The translations under genes were made by a program, and so were the position numbers. The notes under the pieces are model-generated. The model was not told where the DNA came from and did no database searches. It saw only the letters and a list, made by a program, of their open reading frames with translations. Below, one piece after another: positions 1 through 7,885 of a DNA stretch of 64,000 nucleotides (position 1 is its first letter; every line of letters begins with the position of its first letter). The stretch is taken from the NCBI GenBank assembly GCA_902762305.1, contig CACWNW010000004.1, forward strand, positions 87,582 through 151,581. The letters are read 5' to 3'. This stretch comes from Fibrobacter succinogenes (GTDB lineage Bacteria > Fibrobacterota > Fibrobacteria > Fibrobacterales > Fibrobacteraceae).

Positions 1-160
1 TATCGACCTGGAAATCATATCCATCGCCGATGCCCGCGGTTACCAGCAGGCAGAACTCCCGATACCCACGCGCTATGCCGGCGAGAAGTCCAACCTGAAC
101 GTCGTCACCTACGGCCTGCGCGTCTTGCGGCAAATTCTGCGCCGTTTTTGCCTGCGATAA
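1..160 (+). CDS. Family 2 glycosyltransferase, C-terminal end (partial)
   Basis: The window opens inside this gene. About 52 residues remain, ending at a TAA at 158-160. The remnant has a D-x-E segment near its start, then E-L-P-I-P-T-R-Y followed by E-K-S-N, and a G-L-R-V-L helix. This is the usual tail of polyprenyl-phosphate sugar transferases of the dolichyl-phosphate mannose synthase type, which act at the inner membrane. The catalytic DxD region lies outside the window, so donor and acceptor cannot be named. The gene converges on slyD and is separated from it by a palindromic repeat and a terminator. Family assignment is fairly secure; function is inferred. Confidence 0.7.
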   Translation, partial: IDLEIISIADARGYQQAELPIPTRYAGEKSNLNVVTYGLRVLRQILRRFCLR

Positions 161-171
161 AGCTCTTTTTT

Positions 172-221
172 AGGGTAGGGGCGTATAAATAGCTTGATTC
201 GCCCTGGTTTATATGCCCCGC
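172..221. repeat. Palindromic intergenic repeat, copy 1
   Basis: GGGGCGTATAAA at 178-189 pairs with TTTATATGCCCC at 208-219 (12 bp, one G-U). A second copy with the same arms and the same flanking TTTAGGG lies at 38601-38655. The loops differ while the arms are kept, which suggests selection on the hairpin or a dispersed repeat family. Confidence 0.7.
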
Positions 222-243
222 ACTCAAAAATCTCGAAAAAAAA

Positions 244-283
244 TACGCTTGAAGGTGAGCTAGAGCCTCAAGCGTAATTTTTT
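244..283. terminator. Bidirectional terminator between the GT2 gene and slyD
   Basis: The arms TACGCTTGA (244-252) and TCAAGCGTA (268-276) form a 9-bp stem followed by a T run on the plus strand. An eight-base T run follows it on the minus strand. It lies between two convergent genes and can serve both. Confidence 0.75.
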
Positions 284-334
284 GGCAATTTCTTGCTTTT
301 GGCGCGCGGCAACTTAGTGCCCGCGTCTTGAAAA

Positions 335-934
335 CTACCCGTTGCCGTGGTGCTTGTCGTGGTTGGGGCAGCCGCAGCCGCCCTGGCCGTCGCAATTTTC
401 CTTGTGGCCTTCGCCGCCGCATTCGCATTCGTGGCCTTCTTCGCCACACTTGCATTCGCCTTCGCCACCGCAGCAGCAGTGGCCTTGCGGGTTGAGTTCT
501 TCTTCGGTGGCTTCGCGCACGCTCACGACTTCGATCGCGAAGTTCAGGTTCTTGCCTGCGAGTTCGTGGTTTGCGTCAATCACGGCCTTGTCGCCCGCAA
601 CAGACTTTACGCGGATGGGCATCGGGCCCATGGGAGTCTGCGCGTAGAACTGCATACCCGGGACGACCTGGTCTACGCCCTGGAAAACGTCCAGCGGAAC
701 TTCCTGCGTCATGCGCTCGTCGTACTCGCCGTATCCTTCGCTCGGGATGACCTTCACGTCGAACTTGTCGCCGACTTCGTGGCCTACCATGGCTTTTTCG
801 AGCCCGACCACGATCATGCGGGCGCCCTGGATGTACTGGAGGGGTTCGCGGCCTTCGGAGGAATCGATGACGGCTCCTTCGTCGGAGGTGAGGGTGTAGT
901 GCATCTGGACTACGGTCTTGTCGGCAATCTTCAT
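335..934 (-). CDS. slyD: FKBP-type peptidyl-prolyl isomerase SlyD
   Basis: This cytoplasmic prolyl isomerase and metallochaperone has 199 residues. The N-terminal half is a SlyD-type FKBP domain: Y-T-L near residue 13, then G-L-E-K-A and the P-S-E-G-Y-G-E-Y segment. An insert-in-flap chaperone region follows, with a P-x-G-M-Q-F motif. The last 50 residues are a Cys/His/Gly-rich tail with at least ten cysteines, as in nickel-binding SlyD, which delivers nickel to hydrogenase or urease. No signal peptide is seen. The start is the ATG at 934, about 28 bases downstream of a TATATTGC box. The tail is more cysteine-rich than in E. coli. Confidence 0.93.
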   Translation of the reverse strand: MKIADKTVVQMHYTLTSDEGAVIDSSEGREPLQYIQGARMIVVGLEKAMVGHEVGDKFDVKVIPSEGYGEYDERMTQEVPLDVFQGVDQVVPGMQFYAQTPMGPMPIRVKSVAGDKAVIDANHELAGKNLNFAIEVVSVREATEEELNPQGHCCCGGEGECKCGEEGHECECGGEGHKENCDGQGGCGCPNHDKHHGNG

Positions 935-961
935 TGGGTATCCTTTTTTTGATTTGTGGCT

Positions 962-969
962 GCAATATA
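962..969 (-). promoter_or_regulatory. -10/-7 like box upstream of slyD
   Basis: TATATTGC lies about 28 bases before the slyD ATG, back to back with a plus-strand TATATT at 981. This is one member of a TAnnTTTG-like series seen across the window. Confidence 0.45.
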
Positions 970-980
970 GAATAATTTGC

Positions 981-988
981 TATATTAA
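981..988 (+). promoter_or_regulatory. -10/-7 like box upstream of the parvulin gene
   Basis: TATATTAA lies 27 bases before the ATG at 1016, and an AAAAAGGA ribosome binding site lies between them. It is divergent from the slyD box. Confidence 0.45.
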
Positions 989-1015
989 GTTCGGATTTTT
1001 TAAAAAGGATAGATA

Positions 1016-2020
1016 ATGTCTATTAAACTTGTTTCCCGTAGTTTACTTGCCGTGGCCATGGCCGCGGGTATTGCTTCTGCACAACTTCTCAATAGCAAGA
1101 GTATCGATGTCATCCGCGTCGAAAAGACCGGCTTCTCCGCTGGCCGAATCGACAGCCTGACCCAGGCGCTCGCACTGCAGCAGTTCCAGGGCAAGAAGGT
1201 GAATGACGAAACCATGACCCAGGTCCGCTATGCGGTAATCGACAACCTCGTGGGCCAGGAGCTCGTGAAGCTCGAATGCAAGAAGCAGGGCATCAAGGTC
1301 CCCGCAGCCCGTGTGGATAGCCTTTCCGCGCTTTTCAAGAAGCAGTTCCCCAGCGAGGAAATGTTCCAGAAGCAGCTCAAGCAGAGCGGCCAGACGATGG
1401 CCCAGTTCAAGGAAAAGATTGAAGACCAGCTCAAGAGCGAAGAACTCCTGAAGAAGAAGGTGCCCTTCCCGAAGGACCCGACTGAAAAGCAGAAGGAAGC
1501 CTTCTGGGAACTCAACAAGGACAAGGCCGTCATCAACGATTCCATCAGCGGCGCCCGTATTTGGGTTTCGACGAAGGGCAAGAAGGCCCAGGAAATCAGC
1601 GACGCGAAGGACATGCTCAAGGGTCTTGCCGCCCAGGTGCGTAGCAAGAAGGCTACTTTTGCCCAGCTCGCTGCCATCTACAGCGACGACAAGGATGCGA
1701 AGAAGACCGGCGGCATGATGCCGAAATTCGTGGCCAAGAGCAAGGGCGATGCCTTCGTTAAGGCCGTGAACAAGATCAAGGTGGGCGAAATTACCGACGT
1801 CGTGACCGACAAGGACGGCGTGTACATCTTCATGCTTGCCGAACGCAACGACGGCAAGTACGAAAGCTACAAGGTCCAGATCGAATACTACCTGCGACTC
1901 CAGGCCGAACAGGAACGCCAGATGAAGCTTAAGGCCTACCTCGACGAACTCGCCAAGGTCTACAAGGTGCAGTACCTCGACAAGAAGTACACTCCGCCGC
2001 AGGCCATCGGGGGCAAGTAA
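1016..2020 (+). CDS. Exported parvulin-type peptidyl-prolyl isomerase (PpiC/SurA-like)
   Basis: The protein has 334 residues. An N-terminal signal peptide (about residues 1-22, ending A-S-A-Q) sends it to the periplasm. A SurA-like helical N-terminal region follows, including the M-F-Q-K-Q-L-K-Q-S-G segment typical of SurA_N. A rotamase domain lies at about 178-285, with G-A-R-I-W at its start, a G-G-M-M-P core and G-V-Y-I-F near its end. It probably assists outer membrane protein folding. The gene overlaps prfB by one base (TAATG), so the two are probably co-transcribed, an unusual pairing. It is not full-length SurA: only one parvulin domain is present. Confidence 0.85.
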   Translation: MSIKLVSRSLLAVAMAAGIASAQLLNSKSIDVIRVEKTGFSAGRIDSLTQALALQQFQGKKVNDETMTQVRYAVIDNLVGQELVKLECKKQGIKVPAARVDSLSALFKKQFPSEEMFQKQLKQSGQTMAQFKEKIEDQLKSEELLKKKVPFPKDPTEKQKEAFWELNKDKAVINDSISGARIWVSTKGKKAQEISDAKDMLKGLAAQVRSKKATFAQLAAIYSDDKDAKKTGGMMPKFVAKSKGDAFVKAVNKIKVGEITDVVTDKDGVYIFMLAERNDGKYESYKVQIEYYLRLQAEQERQMKLKAYLDELAKVYKVQYLDKKYTPPQAIGGK

Positions 2021-3130
2021 TGGCCTTCCAGACGACCCATACCGGGCTTATCGACTTGCGTAGCCGCATCGACAAGCTCTGGGGGTATCTTTGACCTAGA
2101 GGCCAAGACCGAGGAACTTTACGTCCTCGAGAAGGACTCCGCAGACCCGAACCTGTGGAACGACCAGGAAAAGGCGCAGTCGATGATGAAGAAAATCGGC
2201 AACCTGCGCGGCCTTCTGGATGCGTGGAAAGAGGTTTCGCAGAGCTGCGATGACCTAGCCGAACTTTACGAGATGAGCAAGGCGGAGGAATCCGCCGACT
2301 TGACTAAGACCATCGAGTCCGATATCGCGGCCCTCAAGGCGCGCGTGGAGAAGATGGAATTCAAGAAGATGCTGAACGGGCCCGACGACGCCTGCGCATG
2401 CCTCATGTCTATCCATCCGGGTGCGGGCGGTACCGAGTCCCAGGACTGGGCCCTGATGCTGTTCCGCATGTACACGCACTTCTTCGAGCGCGAGAACATG
2501 GACTTCAAGGTGGTGGACTTCCAGGAAGCCGAAGATGCCGGCCTCAAGAGCGCGACCATCGAGGTGACCTGCGAGAATGCGTACGGCCTGCTCCGTTCGG
2601 AGATTGGCGTGCACCGCCTGGTGCGCATCAGCCCGTTCGACGCGAATGCCCGCCGCCACACGAGCTTTACCGCCGTGTACCTGTACCCCGAGCACGAGGA
2701 CGTGGAATTCGATTTGGACATGGCCGACGTGCGCGTGGATACCTACCGCAGTAGCGGTGCGGGTGGCCAGTACATCAACAAGACGGATTCCGCTGTGCGC
2801 ATGACTCACTTGCCCACGGGTATCATGGCGAGCTGCCAGACGGAACGCAGCCAGATCCAGAACCGCGAGACCTGTTACAAGATGCTCAAGACCATGGTGG
2901 CCGAGCACTACCGCCTCGAAGAAGAGGCGAAGCGCGATGCCCGCATGGCCGAGAAGAAGAAGGTCGAGTGGGGAAGCCAGATCCGCAGCTACGTGTTGCA
3001 GCCTTACCAGCTGGTGAAGGACCTGCGTACCGGTGTGGAAACCTCCGATACCGCGGGCGTGCTCGACGGCAAGATCAGGCCGTTTATCGATGCGTACTTG
3101 CTGAGTACGAGCGAGACGCAGCCTCAGTAA
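2020..3130 (+). CDS. prfB: Peptide chain release factor 2, with programmed +1 frameshift
   Basis: RF2 reads UGA and UAA stop codons in the ribosome. Translation starts at the ATG overlapping the upstream stop, runs 24 codons and meets an in-frame TGA at 2092-2094. After a +1 shift from CTT to GAC it continues to 3130, giving about 369 residues, the normal RF2 length. The anticodon-like S-P-F tripeptide (V-R-I-S-P-F) and the catalytic G-G-Q (S-G-A-G-G-Q) are both present. The frameshift is autoregulatory: low RF2 favours shifting at its own UGA. It is an intact gene, not a pseudogene. Confidence 0.96.
2080..2095 (+). promoter_or_regulatory. prfB programmed frameshift site
   Basis: TGGGGGTATCTTTGAC contains the conserved slippery CTT-TGA-C, preceded three bases upstream by a G-rich Shine-Dalgarno-like stretch. 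It differs from the E. coli AGGGGGTATCTTTGAC only in its first base. Confidence 0.95.
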
Positions 3131-3175
3131 AATAATTCGCCTTGTCTGCGGAGACGGACTTCGGTCAAAAAATTA

Positions 3176-3200
3176 GCCCCGGTTCTAGCCGGGGCGTTTT
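3176..3200. terminator. Bidirectional terminator between prfB and the MauE-like gene
   Basis: GCCCCGG (3176-3182) and CCGGGGC (3189-3195) form a 7-bp GC stem with a 6-base loop and a T run on the plus strand. On the minus strand the stem is followed by TAATTTTTTG. It serves two convergent genes. Confidence 0.85.
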
Positions 3201-3243
3201 GTGTAATCGTTGCAGGATTGGGCGGAACAAGTCCGCCATGGCG

Positions 3244-3948
3244 TTACTTGCGCCAGATGCCGATGAGGCTCCTGTTCTTGCGGAGTGCAAGCCACAGCGT
3301 GGGCCAGATGAGGATCAGGTCGCGGATGAGGCTTGTCCAGGCTTCGGCCTTGTCCTGTGCGCCTTCGAGTTCGAAGCAGCCGCAGGTGATGCCCAGGTCG
3401 TTCCAGAGTGCCCAGGCGAGCGCGATGATGAAGCTCACGAACATCCAGAAGATGGCGAATGCGGATTCCTTCACGAACGGCGTGAAAATCATCGCGAGGC
3501 CGAACCAGAGTTCGAATTGCGGATAAACTAGCGCGAAGAAGTTGTTCACGAAGTCCATGTGCAGGGCCGAGAAGAACTGGTACTGCGCGACGAGGGTCGC
3601 AAACTGGTGCGGGTCCTGGATCTTGAAGATGGAGGCGAAGATGAACATCCCGCCGATGCCGAACCTGCACAGCATTTCGAGGGCTCGCACGGCGAAATCC
3701 TTCTCAAGCTTATAGGCGGGAATCACGAGCAGGCCGCAGACGATACAGGCGGCAACGCCCAGGTGGATGTTGTAGCGGTAGGCCTTGGGCCAGATATCCA
3801 GGAGCCAGTCCTGGTCGGTAAACGTGAGGATGCTTTCGGGGAAGCTGATTTCTGCCACGCCGAAGGCTACGAAGAATGTGGCGACAAGGAGTAAAGCTGC
3901 GGAAGCGATGGTGCGCTTGATATTTTTCTTTTCAAAACATTCAATCAT
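3244..3948 (-). CDS. MauE/DoxX-like integral membrane protein
   Basis: The protein has 234 residues and about five or six hydrophobic helices. The central segment R-F-G-I-G-G-M-F-I-F-A-S-I-F-K and the later C-G-C-F-E after a hydrophobic helix resemble the MauE/DoxX superfamily. That family contains membrane proteins linked to thiol redox or methylamine dehydrogenase maturation. I chose the ATG at 3948 because it follows a strong AGGAGG at good spacing; the longer frame to 4005 has no such site and would overlap its neighbour further. The gene follows a small membrane protein gene with an overlap of about nine codons at the longer start and none at mine. No redox partner is nearby, so the role is open. 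Confidence 0.6.
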   Translation of the reverse strand: MIECFEKKNIKRTIASAALLLVATFFVAFGVAEISFPESILTFTDQDWLLDIWPKAYRYNIHLGVAACIVCGLLVIPAYKLEKDFAVRALEMLCRFGIGGMFIFASIFKIQDPHQFATLVAQYQFFSALHMDFVNNFFALVYPQFELWFGLAMIFTPFVKESAFAIFWMFVSFIIALAWALWNDLGITCGCFELEGAQDKAEAWTSLIRDLILIWPTLWLALRKNRSLIGIWRK

Positions 3949-3956
3949 ATCGCCTC

Positions 3957-4202
3957 CTACAGGATATCCGCCGGTTTTTCCATCACGTCCTGAGTGCCAA
4001 TCCATTCGACGGATTTGCCTTCACCCACGCGGATGTTGTTTATGATGGCGAGCGCTATGCAGAAGAGGGCGATGCCGATAAGTACGAGCCAGTTCAGCTT
4101 TTTGGCGTAAGAGATTGCGGCGCTTGCTGCGAGTGCGACCGGGATGCATACCGCTGCAACGCAGAGCAATAAAACAGATGCGATAAATTCAAAAAATTTC
4201 AT
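3957..4202 (-). CDS. Small two-helix membrane protein, unknown
   Basis: This 81-residue protein starts at the ATG at 4202. It has two long hydrophobic segments (about 5-33 and 40-58) and a short polar tail carrying I-N-N-I-R-V-G-E. I do not recognise a family. It lies just upstream of the MauE-like gene on the same strand, so the two may form a membrane unit. A TATATTAG box ends four bases before the ATG and there is no Shine-Dalgarno site, which fits the possible leaderless set described in the findings. A TTG start at 4217 is possible but would place the start inside the box. Confidence 0.6.
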   Translation of the reverse strand: MKFFEFIASVLLLCVAAVCIPVALAASAAISYAKKLNWLVLIGIALFCIALAIINNIRVGEGKSVEWIGTQDVMEKPADIL

Positions 4203-4206
4203 AACT

Positions 4207-4214
4207 CTAATATA
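4207..4214 (-). promoter_or_regulatory. -7 like box abutting the start codon of the small membrane gene
   Basis: TATATTAG ends four bases before the ATG at 4202, with no ribosome binding site between. Confidence 0.4.
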
Positions 4215-4333
4215 CAAAAAATGCGCAAGTTTCTATACCTCATATATTCGTTTTATGATTGCAATAATCATTTCATACAAGAAATAAACTGTCTTATAAA
4301 TGGAAGGCGTCGGCCAAGGATGGGGAGGGCGCA

Positions 4334-4395
4334 GGGAGGGGCCCGTGCGGCCTTCGCAACTCTGAGCTGGGGCCCCTCCCAGCAGCAGTTTTTTT
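4334..4395 (+). ncRNA. Strong hairpin with T run facing away from both neighbours (possible small RNA 3' end)
   Basis: GGGAGGGGCCC (4334-4344) pairs perfectly with GGGCCCCTCCC (4370-4380). The loop holds a smaller TGCG/CGCA hairpin (4346-4349 with 4355-4358). The T run (4389-4395) is on the plus strand, but both flanking genes are on the minus strand. It may end an unannotated plus-strand RNA starting in the AT-rich stretch 4221-4310, or be a dispersed repeat. No conserved RNA family was recognised. Confidence 0.35.
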
Positions 4396-4415
4396 ATGAA
4401 TTTTTTGTTAAAAAA

Positions 4416-6428
4416 TTAGTTCCCGAAGGTCCAAACAATGCCGTAGGCGAAGCGCAGTCCTTCGGGCGTGTAGCCCGAAGCCGGCATGTAGATGCTGTGG
4501 TTGAAGTTCTCGATGCGGCTGTAGAGCTCGAAGGAGAGAATCTGCATGCGGGCCTCGAAATCGAGGGCGAGGTATTTCTTCATTTGCTCGAGTTCGGGCA
4601 TGCCTTCTTCGTTGACGGTGCAGTCGTAGCGGTCGCCGAACCACTGCCAGTCCACGCGTACGCTCACGCCGAGCCTGTTCTGCACAAAGCGGTTCTGCCA
4701 GTGGATGCCGCCCTTATAGTAGAGTTCCGGAGTGTCGATGATTTTCTCTTCGCGGTCGAGGACCTGCCCGCGTTCCAGGTAGAATTTCCAGTTCCCGAGC
4801 CTGAACCCGATTTTAAAGAGCCAGTCCCATGTGGATGCCTCGCCGAGATTGGCCCAGCGGAACGCCTCGTCCACCGATTCCATTCCTTCGCCCAGAACCC
4901 AGCGCTGCTTTATCAGGTTCGTGGCGCTCTCGTGCCTAAGCCCGAGCCCGTAGAACACTTCGCGCGAATACCACCCGATATTCAGGGCCTGCCTGTTGCG
5001 CCTTTCGTAATCGAGGTCCTCGTTCGGGAAGGAGAGGCGGCCCGTTTCGACAAACTTGAGTTCTTTCACGTCGGGGAACTTGTTGTCGTGGCGGACCATC
5101 GCGTTCAATTTCAGGTGGAAGGGGAGGTTGAATGTCGCGTCGGCAGAGTAGGCGGGGGCGAAGTCCACGCGGTCGAGGAGCGAACTGTTGCGCTGCATGC
5201 CGACTTGTGCGCGGAAGAATACGAACGAGAGCGTGTCCGAGATTTCGCCGTAGCCAATTTCGCGGTCCTGGTAATATGTCTTGGAGAATTCGGCGCGTTC
5301 ATCGTCGGTGTTCACGAATTCGTATTGGAAATGTACGGCGGGGTTGAGGAACATCGCGTACCGGACCGAAGCGTCGCCGAGTATCGTGTTGTAGGTGTAG
5401 TTGTGCACGGTGTCGTAGTAGAGGCTGTCCGTGCGCAAAATGCCGAGCGTGTCCTTCCAGGTCTTGGTGCCGTACCCGATTCTGGCGAGCGAGTCCTCCT
5501 CGATTTCGTGCGTGCCGTAATGGAAACTGGTCGCGACGGTCAGCTTCTTTATGGGATAGAGCTCTATGCCGCCGCCGTAGGTGACTGCCTTCTCTTCGAT
5601 GGTGTAGGGCGGCTTCTGGAACGTGCGCTTGGCGAGGTCGAGCGTATCGAGCAGCACCTTGTGGCTCGTGTTGTCGGCATTCTCGAGGGAGAGGTAGTTC
5701 ATCTTGAAGAACGCCTTGCCGAGACCGAATCGCCACGTGATGACTGGCTGTACGTGCATCGAGTTTACGGCGATGTTTCTGCCCGTGAACGGGATGCTCG
5801 AGGAGTCGCGGCCGAGCGCGAAGTACGGCGAACTCGTCACGTTTTGGTAGTCGTATTCCTTCGAAAGCTTGTTCGAGCGGCTCTGCACGCCGAAATCGAG
5901 CGTGACGGAATCGGTGATGAGCCTCCGGAAATCGAGGTGGAGCGCATTGCCGGCGAAGGCTCCGCGTTCCCAGGCCACGTCGGTCACAGGCGTGTCGACG
6001 GGAACGCCGTGGCGTTCCTCGAAGAGGATGCCGTTTTCGCCGTTGAGCGAGAGCCGCGACGGGTCGAACCCGAGGCGCGTGGTGTAAATGCCCGAAAGCA
6101 TGGCCGGGTACCGCCTGCTCACGCTCGCCATGCCCATGGCGGCAGGTTCGAGTTCCGGGTTCCCGAGGATGGAGGTGCCGAGTGTCCATTCTGATTTCTG
6201 GCCCGAGACGTCGTAGAGCCTCTGCATGACTTCGGAATGCACGAGCCCGAAGCGGCCCGCGTCGTTCTCGCGTACCTGCGGGTCGAGGCGGTCGGGGACG
6301 ACCATGACGGAATCCTGTTTTGCGGGTTGCGTGTACTGCTGTACAGGCAGAACCTGCGCAAACGCGGTGGTGGCAAGGCCTGCGGCAGTAACGATGGCGA
6401 TAATGGCGCGGTTGATGTTCTTTAACAT
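4416..6428 (-). CDS. Predicted outer membrane beta-barrel protein, unknown
   Basis: The protein has 670 residues with a clear signal peptide (about 1-24, ending T-A-F-A). The rest is rich in alternating polar and aromatic residues with many short Y/F/W-ending strands, and it ends W-T-F-G-N, which fits an outer membrane barrel. There is no TonB box or plug domain that I can identify, so it is not a full TonB-dependent receptor. It starts one base after the stop of the PHP phosphoesterase gene, so it is the last gene of a three-gene minus-strand unit. Whether it is a porin-like or adhesion protein cannot be told from sequence alone. Confidence 0.6.
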   Translation of the reverse strand: MLKNINRAIIAIVTAAGLATTAFAQVLPVQQYTQPAKQDSVMVVPDRLDPQVRENDAGRFGLVHSEVMQRLYDVSGQKSEWTLGTSILGNPELEPAAMGMASVSRRYPAMLSGIYTTRLGFDPSRLSLNGENGILFEERHGVPVDTPVTDVAWERGAFAGNALHLDFRRLITDSVTLDFGVQSRSNKLSKEYDYQNVTSSPYFALGRDSSSIPFTGRNIAVNSMHVQPVITWRFGLGKAFFKMNYLSLENADNTSHKVLLDTLDLAKRTFQKPPYTIEEKAVTYGGGIELYPIKKLTVATSFHYGTHEIEEDSLARIGYGTKTWKDTLGILRTDSLYYDTVHNYTYNTILGDASVRYAMFLNPAVHFQYEFVNTDDERAEFSKTYYQDREIGYGEISDTLSFVFFRAQVGMQRNSSLLDRVDFAPAYSADATFNLPFHLKLNAMVRHDNKFPDVKELKFVETGRLSFPNEDLDYERRNRQALNIGWYSREVFYGLGLRHESATNLIKQRWVLGEGMESVDEAFRWANLGEASTWDWLFKIGFRLGNWKFYLERGQVLDREEKIIDTPELYYKGGIHWQNRFVQNRLGVSVRVDWQWFGDRYDCTVNEEGMPELEQMKKYLALDFEARMQILSFELYSRIENFNHSIYMPASGYTPEGLRFAYGIVWTFGN

Positions 6429-6429
6429 T

Positions 6430-7296
6430 CTAGAACCATTCGGCTCGCGATTTCTCGCGGCATTCCTTGAGCGCCTGGACGACGGTGTAGGGCATCTTCA
6501 TGCAGCCCGGGGGATAGGCACCGCTTTCGGTGTGGAAGTCGGAACCGCCCGTGCCGACAAGCCCGTATTTAAGGGCCATTTCTTTGTACTTGCGGCCGAC
6601 GGCTCCCTTCTGGGCCGGGCTGTAGACTTCCATTCCCTTGATGCCCCATTCCACCATGTTCTCGATGAACTCGTCGGAGAGGCCCGACTTGTAGGGGTGC
6701 GCGAGCACGGCGATTCCACCAGCGTTTTCGATGAGGCGGATGGTCTGCTGCGGGTTGAGTCCCTTCTTTTCGACGAAGGCGACGCACCCGTCTCCGAGGT
6801 ACTTGGTAAACGCTTCGGCGAAGTTGCCGATGTATTCCTCGTCTACAAGCGACATGGCGATGTGCGGGCGGCCGATGACCTTCCCCTTGCAGTAGGAATG
6901 CACCTTCTCGTAGGAGATGTCGATTCCGAGCGCGTTGAGCTTCTTGATGATTGCCTTGACGCGGGCGATTCGCTGCTTCGCGAAATCCTCGAGTTCCATG
7001 TTCAGGGCGAGGTTTGTCGGGTCGCAGAAGTACCCGAGGATATGGATGTCCTTGCCCTGCCACACGGCCGAAATCTCGATGCCCGGGATGAGCTCGAGTC
7101 CGAGTTCCTTGGCCTTGTCTTCGGCCAGCTTGTACGAATCCAGGTTGTCGTGGTCGGTTATGGAGATGCAGCGTAGCCCCTTGCGCTTGCTGAGCGCGAG
7201 GAGTTCCTCGACCGAGAGTGTACCGTCGGAAAGGCGGGTGTGCAAGTGCAGGTCCGCGTATCCACCACTTTCGGTGATGATTGTTCCTCGGTTCAC
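6430..7296 (-). CDS. PHP-domain phosphoesterase (YciV/RNase AM-like)
   Basis: The protein has 288 residues. The first PHP motif D-L-H-L-H-T lies close to the N-terminus, followed by S-I-T-D-H-D (motif II), a later A-H-P motif and G-S-D-F-H near the C-terminus. This is the usual metal ligand set of the PHP family that includes 5'-3' exonuclease RNase AM and 3',5'-nucleotide phosphatases. The GTG at 7296 is taken as start because it overlaps the upstream stop (GTGA) and the PHP motif begins soon after; the frame upstream of it is arginine- and proline-rich and looks like shadow sequence. The gene sits between an unknown gene and the barrel gene. Confidence 0.82.
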   Translation of the reverse strand: MNRGTIITESGGYADLHLHTRLSDGTLSVEELLALSKRKGLRCISITDHDNLDSYKLAEDKAKELGLELIPGIEISAVWQGKDIHILGYFCDPTNLALNMELEDFAKQRIARVKAIIKKLNALGIDISYEKVHSYCKGKVIGRPHIAMSLVDEEYIGNFAEAFTKYLGDGCVAFVEKKGLNPQQTIRLIENAGGIAVLAHPYKSGLSDEFIENMVEWGIKGMEVYSPAQKGAVGRKYKEMALKYGLVGTGGSDFHTESGAYPPGCMKMPYTVVQALKECREKSRAEWF

Positions 7297-7850
7297 TTGC
7301 CGACTCCGTAGTATTGCGCGATGATCTCCGCTTCGCTGAGCTGGTCCGTATTCAGGCACATGTTCAGGAACGGGTAGAGGCCTTCGCAGCCGAACCCGAT
7401 GCGGCAGCCTGCTCCGCTTTTTTTCGCAAGGTAGAGCCTGGGCAGGAAGGGCTGGCCGAGGTAGATGCACACCGTTGGCGCAAATTCGAGAATCTTCTGT
7501 TCAATCTCTTCGAAGACGCGTTCGCCGTAACGGCATTCGGCGTCGCTGAAATAGACGGCGTGTGCACGCTTTGCCGATATGAGGGCGTGGAGCGATTCGT
7601 GCGCGACGCACAGTACGTCTGTGAACCAGGAGTTCGGCATCTTGTGCAGGAATCCTGCGGAACTTTCCATGTCGCGCGGCAAGAACAGGAGCGTCTTCGG
7701 GTTGTTGCGGAGCGATTCGGGGAAGCTGAATGCCGCCGAATATTCACCTGCTTGATTCAGGAACCATTTGAACAGCGAATCCTTGCTAGAGAATCGTTTG
7801 AAGAAAAAACGGAACTGGTCTGCAAAATACGGCGACGGCTTCAAAATCAC
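7293..7850 (-). CDS. Conserved-looking hypothetical protein, 185 aa
   Basis: I do not recognise this protein. It has 185 residues, no signal peptide and no clear membrane helix. It contains P-K-T-L-L-F-L-P-R-D, an H-E-S-L-H-A-L-I segment and a C-terminal G-L-Y-P-F-L-N-M-C-L region. The last vaguely recalls the end of GT9-type or other Rossmann-like transferases, but the match is too weak to use. The start is GTG at 7850. Its TGA overlaps the GTG of the PHP phosphoesterase gene, so translation of the two is probably coupled. It is divergent from rnhA across a shared 36-base promoter region. Confidence 0.5.
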   Translation of the reverse strand: MILKPSPYFADQFRFFFKRFSSKDSLFKWFLNQAGEYSAAFSFPESLRNNPKTLLFLPRDMESSAGFLHKMPNSWFTDVLCVAHESLHALISAKRAHAVYFSDAECRYGERVFEEIEQKILEFAPTVCIYLGQPFLPRLYLAKKSGAGCRIGFGCEGLYPFLNMCLNTDQLSEAEIIAQYYGVGK

Positions 7851-7864
7851 TCCAATGTTTGGGA

Positions 7865-7880
7865 GAAATATATAAATTTG
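7865..7880. promoter_or_regulatory. Overlapping divergent promoter boxes
   Basis: TATATTTC on the minus strand (7865-7872) abuts TAAATTTG on the plus strand (7873-7880). The plus box ends five bases before the rnhA ATG, leaving no room for a Shine-Dalgarno site. Confidence 0.45.
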
Positions 7881-7885
7881 TACTT

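Noticed and set aside
2183..3130. A short RF2-like protein starting at the ATG at 2183
   Set aside because: The N-terminal domain is encoded upstream and joined through the programmed frameshift at 2092. The short frame would lack it.
4221..6194. 657-codon plus-strand frame opposite the barrel gene
   Set aside because: It is antisense to a gene with a signal peptide and a clear protein pattern. The translation is rich in V, E, R, A and H without any motif, typical of shadow frames in GC-rich DNA.
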